From contig JBDSTZ010000367.1 in NCBI GenBank assembly GCA_039927975.1, positions 1-10,255 of the forward strand: a stretch of DNA of 10,255 nt, in the 5' to 3' direction. This DNA comes from JBDSTZ01 sp039927975. Its GTDB lineage: Bacteria > Pseudomonadota > Gammaproteobacteria > Burkholderiales > Burkholderiaceae_D. The notes under the pieces were generated by a model that worked only from the letters and a program-made list of their open reading frames with translations, was not told where the DNA came from and made no database searches. Numbering within the stretch: position 1 is the stretch's first letter; the number at the start of each line of letters is the position of its first letter. The translations under genes and the position numbers were made by a program. Below are positions 5,884 through 10,255 of the stretch, piece after piece.

Positions 5884-8043
5884 ATGCATCAATCGGACCA
5901 AGACATTCGCAATCGCTTGCTGATTGCTCGTCTGCCGGCCATGCCGCAGATCCTGATCAAGCTGATCGAGCATTTGCAGGCCGACGACCTGGGCATGCAG
6001 GAGCTGGCCGCGCTGGTGGCCAAGGACGCCGGCATGACCGGCAAGATCCTCGGTGTCGCCAACAGTTCGGCCTACCACCGCGCCGGCCGCAGCATCAGCC
6101 TCGAACAGTCGCTCGTCACGCTCGGCACCGACATGATCAAGACCCTGGTCATCAGCGAATCGGTGTTCCAGACCTTCAACAGCTTTCCCGATTCGAGCAG
6201 CACCGACCTGCGCGCGTTCTGGCAGAACTCCCTGCGCGCGGCCGTCATCGCGCGCGAACTGGCCGGCCACATCGGCTACGCCCACGTCGAGGAAGCCTAC
6301 CTGGCCGGCTTGCTGCACAACGTCGGCCGGCTCGCCCTCCTGGCCACCGCGCCCAAGGAATACGCCTTCAATTTCACCGCGCGCGACGACGAGGACCTCT
6401 GCCTGGTCGAGCAGCGCACCTTGCAGATCACCCACTCCGAGGCCGGCGCCTGGCTGATCGAGCGCTGGCAGCTCGACTCCTTCCTGGCCGACTCGGTGCT
6501 GTACCACCACGAGCCGAGCGCGCGCCTGGCCTCGGCCCATCCCTTGATCCGCATCGTCCGCCTGGCCCACCTGCTGTCGAGCCACGCGCAGGGCGACATC
6601 GCCATCGACGAGGCGATCGGCCTGTGTAATCTCGACCGCCCCGGCGCCGAGGCGATCGTCCACGCGGCCGGCCGCCAGGTCCAGAAGTCGGCCGCCCACC
6701 TCGGCATCGACCTGACCGGCGCCGACGACATTCCGACCCCGCCGGCCTACGCCCCGGCGCCGCTCGACCCGGTCCAGCAGCGCCTGTCCGAGGAAGTGCG
6801 CAACCTGGTGCTGGTGTCGGAAGTGGGCCAGAGCTTCGCCCGCCAGCAGGGCGAGAGCGGGCTGCTCGAATCGATGACGCGCTCGGCGCGCATCCTGTTC
6901 GACTTCGACAATACCGTCATCCTGCTGGAAAACCCCACCGGCCACGCGCTGGTCGGCATGCCGAGCGCCGGCGCGCAGCGGGTCGCCGAATTCTCGATCC
7001 CGCTCGACAAGGGCGGGGTGGTGGCCGACGCCGCCCTCGAACGCCGCCTCGCCTTCGTCGAGCGCGGCACGGCCGCCCTCGGCCTGGCCGAGGAACAGCT
7101 GTTCCGCCTGCTCGGCACCGACAGCCTGGTGTGCCTGCCGCTGGTGGCCGGCGCGCGCTGCCTCGGCGTGATGGTCGGCGGCGTCGCCGCCTGGCAGCTG
7201 CCGCATTGCCAGCGCCGCGAGCGCTTCATGCAAGCCTTCGGCGCGCAGGCCGCCAGCGCGCTCGAAACCGCGCTGTCCGAGCGCGGCAACGCGCGCCGCC
7301 AGCTGGCCCACGTGGCCGAGGAATACCGCGAGGCGTCGCGCCGCGTGGTGCACGAGGTGAACAACCCGCTGTCGATCATCAAGAACTACCTGAGCGTCCT
7401 GGACGGCAAGCTGGCCAAGCGCGAACCGGTGGTCGGCGAAATGTCGATCCTCAACGAAGAGATCGACCGCGTCGGCCAGTTGATCAACGGCCTGGCCGAC
7501 CTGCAGCCGAGCGGTGTTGCCGGCGCCGGCGCCGCCGCCGGCACCAACGTCGCCCGCGTGGTCGACGACGTGCTGCGCCTGTTCCGCGCCACCTCCTTCG
7601 TGCCGGCCTCGGTCGAGATCGTCGTCAGCATGCAGGAGCAGGCCGGCGAGATCGACGGCGACGCCGACGTGCTCAAGCAAATCCTCGTTAACCTGGTCAA
7701 GAACGCCATCGAAGCGCTCGGCCATGGCGGGCGCATCGAGATCAGCAACCGCGGCCACGTCAACCGCGAGCGCAAGCTCTACCTCGAACTGGTGGTGGCC
7801 GACAACGGCCCGGGCCTGGCGCCCGAGGTGCTGGCCAATCTGTTCTCGGCCGTGCGCAGCGCCAAGGAAGGCGCCCACCACGGCATCGGCCTGTCGATCG
7901 TGCACGGCCTGGTGCGCAAACTCGATGGCCTGATCAGCTGCCGCAGCGGCAAGGGCGGCACCACCTTTGAAATCCTGCTGCCGGTGCGCGGCGCGGCCGG
8001 CGCCGTCGCCGGCGCGCCGAACCGCGCCATGGATTCCGTCTAG
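5884..8043 (+). CDS. HDOD-GAF sensor histidine kinase (soluble)
   Basis: A 719-residue protein with no membrane segment or signal peptide, so a cytoplasmic sensor. The HDOD domain covers about residues 10-215, starting LPAMPQILIKLIEHL. Its HD pair is replaced by His145-Asn146 in GLLHNVGRLAL, so phosphohydrolase activity is unlikely. A GAF-like domain spans about 305-462, followed by a helical linker. The dimerisation/phosphoacceptor domain has HEVNNPLSIIKNYL with His490, an NtrB-like (HPK4-type) H box. The ATPase domain keeps every box: N box with Asn607, DNGPGL at 640-645, GIGLSI at 667-672 and GKGGTTF at 689-695. An Ala/Gly-rich loop (about 545-556) separates the two kinase domains. The start is ATG 5884 with weak AGAG before it; an in-frame TTG at 5863 has no ribosome binding site. 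A response regulator gene follows after 63 bp and is the probable partner. The input signal is unknown. Domain calls are firm. Confidence 0.9.
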   Translation: MHQSDQDIRNRLLIARLPAMPQILIKLIEHLQADDLGMQELAALVAKDAGMTGKILGVANSSAYHRAGRSISLEQSLVTLGTDMIKTLVISESVFQTFNSFPDSSSTDLRAFWQNSLRAAVIARELAGHIGYAHVEEAYLAGLLHNVGRLALLATAPKEYAFNFTARDDEDLCLVEQRTLQITHSEAGAWLIERWQLDSFLADSVLYHHEPSARLASAHPLIRIVRLAHLLSSHAQGDIAIDEAIGLCNLDRPGAEAIVHAAGRQVQKSAAHLGIDLTGADDIPTPPAYAPAPLDPVQQRLSEEVRNLVLVSEVGQSFARQQGESGLLESMTRSARILFDFDNTVILLENPTGHALVGMPSAGAQRVAEFSIPLDKGGVVADAALERRLAFVERGTAALGLAEEQLFRLLGTDSLVCLPLVAGARCLGVMVGGVAAWQLPHCQRRERFMQAFGAQAASALETALSERGNARRQLAHVAEEYREASRRVVHEVNNPLSIIKNYLSVLDGKLAKREPVVGEMSILNEEIDRVGQLINGLADLQPSGVAGAGAAAGTNVARVVDDVLRLFRATSFVPASVEIVVSMQEQAGEIDGDADVLKQILVNLVKNAIEALGHGGRIEISNRGHVNRERKLYLELVVADNGPGLAPEVLANLFSAVRSAKEGAHHGIGLSIVHGLVRKLDGLISCRSGKGGTTFEILLPVRGAAGAVAGAPNRAMDSV

Positions 8044-8074
8044 CACCCGCCGCATGCACGCCCACCCAGCGCAA

Positions 8075-8092
8075 CCAAGAGCCCCCAAGAGC
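8075..8092. repeat. Duplicated CCAAGAGC in the kinase-regulator spacer
   Basis: CCAAGAGC occurs at 8075-8082 and again at 8085-8092, a 10-bp period, just before the ribosome binding site AAGG (8097-8100). The 63-bp spacer otherwise shows nothing recognisable. It may be a small slippage duplication or a leader element. Confidence 0.45.
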
Positions 8093-8106
8093 GAACAAGG
8101 CCACCA

Positions 8107-10255
8107 ATGAACGTCAACCCTGCCAGCGCGGCTTTGGCCATGCACTTCGCGTCCGACCTGACGACGCCGGCTGCCAGCTTCGACGCCGACAGCCTGCCGC
8201 GCATCCTGCTGGTCGACGACGAACCGCGCCTGCTTTCTTCGCTCTACGAACTGCTGCGCGACCGCGACTACCAACTGGTCACCGCCGCCTGCGGCGCCGA
8301 CGCCCTGGCCCAGCTCTCCAAGCTGCACTTCGACCTGGTCCTGCTCGACCTGCGCCTGCCCGACATGAGCGGCCACGAGATCATGGACTTCATCAACGAC
8401 CGCGGCATCGAGGCCGACGTCATCGTCATGAGCGGCGAAGTGGGGATCGACGCCGCGATCGGCGCCTTGAAGCGCGGCGCCTACGATTACCTGCGCAAGC
8501 CCTACAGCCGCGAGGAACTGCTCAAGACCGTCGCCAACGCCTTGCAGCAGCGCCGCCTGGAGCTGACCAACCGCCGCATCGCTTCGCAGCTGGAGAACTC
8601 CGAAAAGCTGTACCGCTACCTGGTCGACAGCTCGCCCGACATCATCTACACCCTCAACCACGAGGGCCGCTTCACGTTTGTCAACGACCGCGCCTACCAG
8701 CTGCTCGGCTTCGCCCGCGAAGACCTGATCGGCAAGCACTACACCATGCTGGTGCACGACGAAGACCTCGAGCGCGCGCGCTATGTCTTCAACGAGCGCC
8801 GGGTCGACGAACGCGCCTCGCGCAATGTCGAACTGCGCCTCAAGTGCCACAGCGGCGGCGGCGCCGACCGCACCTTCAACAACACCCTGATGACGATCTC
8901 GCTCAACTCGATCGGCATGCACGTGCCCGACCACGAGGTCAAGAAGCTCGAGTTCTTCGGCACCTACGGAGTGGCGCGCGACATCACCGACCGCAAGCGC
9001 GCCGAGGAAGTCATCTCCTACCAGGCCTACCACGACATCCTGACCGACCTGCCGAACCGCATGCTGTTCAAGGACCGTCTGGGCCTGGCCGTGATCCAGG
9101 CCAAGCGCAAGCTCACCGAGCTGGCCGTGATGTTCATCGACCTCGATCGCTTCAAGCTGGTCAACGACACGCTCGGCCACGTCAAGGGCGACGAGCTGCT
9201 GCAGCAGGTCTCGCTGCGCCTGAAGGAATGCCTGCGGCGCGGCGACACCCTGGCGCGCCAGGGCGGCGACGAATTCACCATCGTGCTGCCCGAACTGCGC
9301 GACCGCGCCGACGCCACCGCCATCGCCGACAAATTCCTCGAGTGCCTGCACCAGCCGTTCGACCTGGACGGCCACGAGGTGCACATCTCGGCCTCGATCG
9401 GCATCGCCATCTATCCGGGCGACGGCGAGACCATCGACGAGCTGCTGCGCCACGCGGACATCGCCATGTACCAGGTCAAGGCGCTGGGCAAGAACGGCCA
9501 CAGCTTCTATCACAATTCGATGCTCGATATTTCGCACCAGAAGATCGCGCTCGAACAAAGCCTGCGCAAGGCGCTCGACCACGACGAGCTGGAAATGTAC
9601 TACCAGCCGCAGATCGACATCATCACCGGCCGCATCATCGGCGCCGAGGGCCTGATGCGCTGGAACCACCCGCAGCGCGGCCTGCTCACGGCCGGCGAGT
9701 TCCTGCCGTTCGCCGAGGACAACGGCCTGATGCTGCCGATCTCCGACTGGATGATCGGGGCCCTGTGCCGCGACATGCAGATCTGGAATGCGGCCGGCGG
9801 CCAGTCGATCCGGCTGTCGCTGAACCTGTCGCCGCAATACCTGGACCGCGGCGACTTTTTCGAGAAGATGCGCGGGGCGCTGGTGCGCTACGGGATTTCG
9901 CCGGCCCAGATCGAGGTCGAGATCACCGAGAACATCTGCATCCGCAATCCGCAATACGCGATCGAGCAGCTCAACAAGCTGTGCCAGCTGGGCGTGTCGG
10001 TGGCCATCGACGACTTCGGCACCGGCTATTCGTCGCTGTCGTACCTGCACCGCTTCCCGATCCACACGATCAAGATCGACCAGTCGTTTGTGAAGGAAAT
10101 CCACGACGAGCAGGGCCACTATCCGGTGATCCTGGCGATCATTTCGATTGCGCGCGGGCTTGGCCTGCACCTGATCGCCGAAGGCGTCGAAACCGACGTC
10201 CAGGCGCGCTATCTGAAGTCGCACGGCTGCGTGACGATGCAAGGCTATCTGTTCC
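8107..10255 (+). CDS. REC-PAS-GGDEF-EAL response regulator, putative bifunctional c-di-GMP enzyme; 3' end outside window
   Basis: The frame opens at ATG 8107 (AAGG 6 bases upstream) and stays open to the right edge: 716 codons, probably lacking only the last tens of residues. Receiver domain at about 32-145: acidic pocket Asp37-Asp38, phosphoacceptor Asp81, Ser109, Lys131. A helical linker leads to a PAS/PAC domain (about 165-300) ending GVARDITDRKRAEE. The GGDEF domain (about 303-470) has metal-binding DLDRF (Asp345), an intact GGDEF at 386-390 and the inhibitory RxxD site Arg377-Asp380, so diguanylate cyclase activity is expected. The EAL domain has the signature changed to EGL (514-516) but keeps Glu514, Asn573, Glu605, Asp635-Asp636, Lys656, Glu692 and Gln712, spaced as in known phosphodiesterases. 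It should therefore both make and degrade c-di-GMP, under phosphorylation control by the kinase encoded upstream. Which activity dominates cannot be read from sequence. No DNA-binding domain is seen. Confidence 0.93.
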   Translation, partial: MNVNPASAALAMHFASDLTTPAASFDADSLPRILLVDDEPRLLSSLYELLRDRDYQLVTAACGADALAQLSKLHFDLVLLDLRLPDMSGHEIMDFINDRGIEADVIVMSGEVGIDAAIGALKRGAYDYLRKPYSREELLKTVANALQQRRLELTNRRIASQLENSEKLYRYLVDSSPDIIYTLNHEGRFTFVNDRAYQLLGFAREDLIGKHYTMLVHDEDLERARYVFNERRVDERASRNVELRLKCHSGGGADRTFNNTLMTISLNSIGMHVPDHEVKKLEFFGTYGVARDITDRKRAEEVISYQAYHDILTDLPNRMLFKDRLGLAVIQAKRKLTELAVMFIDLDRFKLVNDTLGHVKGDELLQQVSLRLKECLRRGDTLARQGGDEFTIVLPELRDRADATAIADKFLECLHQPFDLDGHEVHISASIGIAIYPGDGETIDELLRHADIAMYQVKALGKNGHSFYHNSMLDISHQKIALEQSLRKALDHDELEMYYQPQIDIITGRIIGAEGLMRWNHPQRGLLTAGEFLPFAEDNGLMLPISDWMIGALCRDMQIWNAAGGQSIRLSLNLSPQYLDRGDFFEKMRGALVRYGISPAQIEVEITENICIRNPQYAIEQLNKLCQLGVSVAIDDFGTGYSSLSYLHRFPIHTIKIDQSFVKEIHDEQGHYPVILAIISIARGLGLHLIAEGVETDVQARYLKSHGCVTMQGYLF

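Noticed and set aside
5860..10242. A 1460-codon open frame on the minus strand, the longest in the window
   Set aside because: It is codon-phase-locked to the two real + strand genes, so a stop would need a forward TTA, CTA or TCA codon, all rare at this GC content. Its translation is Val/Ala/Gln/Asp/His-rich filler without domains, while the forward frame carries complete kinase, GGDEF and EAL motifs.

Overview
The window looks like a piece of chromosome from a high-GC betaproteobacterium, most likely Burkholderiales and probably Oxalobacteraceae (Massilia/Duganella/Janthinobacterium type). This is judged from GC-rich third codon positions, protein wording familiar from that group, and the holA-proA gene order. 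All seven genes lie on the + strand. No RNA gene, insertion sequence, CRISPR array or integration site was seen.

Left part (1-2980): the C-terminal half of holA (DNA polymerase III delta, clamp loader), then proA (proline synthesis), a four-helix HemJ/CopD-like membrane protein, and a 2-hydroxychromene-2-carboxylate isomerase-like protein of the DsbA/kappa-GST fold. The last two are 10 bp apart and probably co-transcribed. Middle part (2981-5665): a 188-bp spacer holds a heptanucleotide tandem repeat and a perfect 8-bp hairpin. It precedes an RlmL-type 23S rRNA guanine-N2 methyltransferase, which is followed after one base by a Bcr/CflA-type MFS drug exporter, so the two are probably translationally coupled.

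Right part (5666-10255): a 218-bp, locally AT-rich spacer with promoter-like elements leads into a two-gene signalling unit. The first gene encodes a soluble HDOD-GAF-histidine kinase. The second, after 63 bp, encodes a REC-PAS-GGDEF-EAL response regulator that runs off the right edge. The simplest reading is a cognate two-component pair in which an HDOD/GAF-controlled cytoplasmic kinase sets c-di-GMP synthesis and breakdown through one bifunctional regulator. The kinase keeps all its catalytic boxes, whereas the HDOD domain has a broken HD pair (HN). The regulator keeps the GGDEF site, the RxxD inhibitory site and all EAL catalytic residues, though its EAL signature reads EGL. This pair is the most interesting part of the window. 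The rest is ordinary chromosomal housekeeping with some unusual non-coding structure.

Intergenic stretches are short (84, 60, 10, 188, 1, 218 and 63 bp), and none exceeds 300 bp. Functions rest on sequence motifs recognised by eye; no database search was run.
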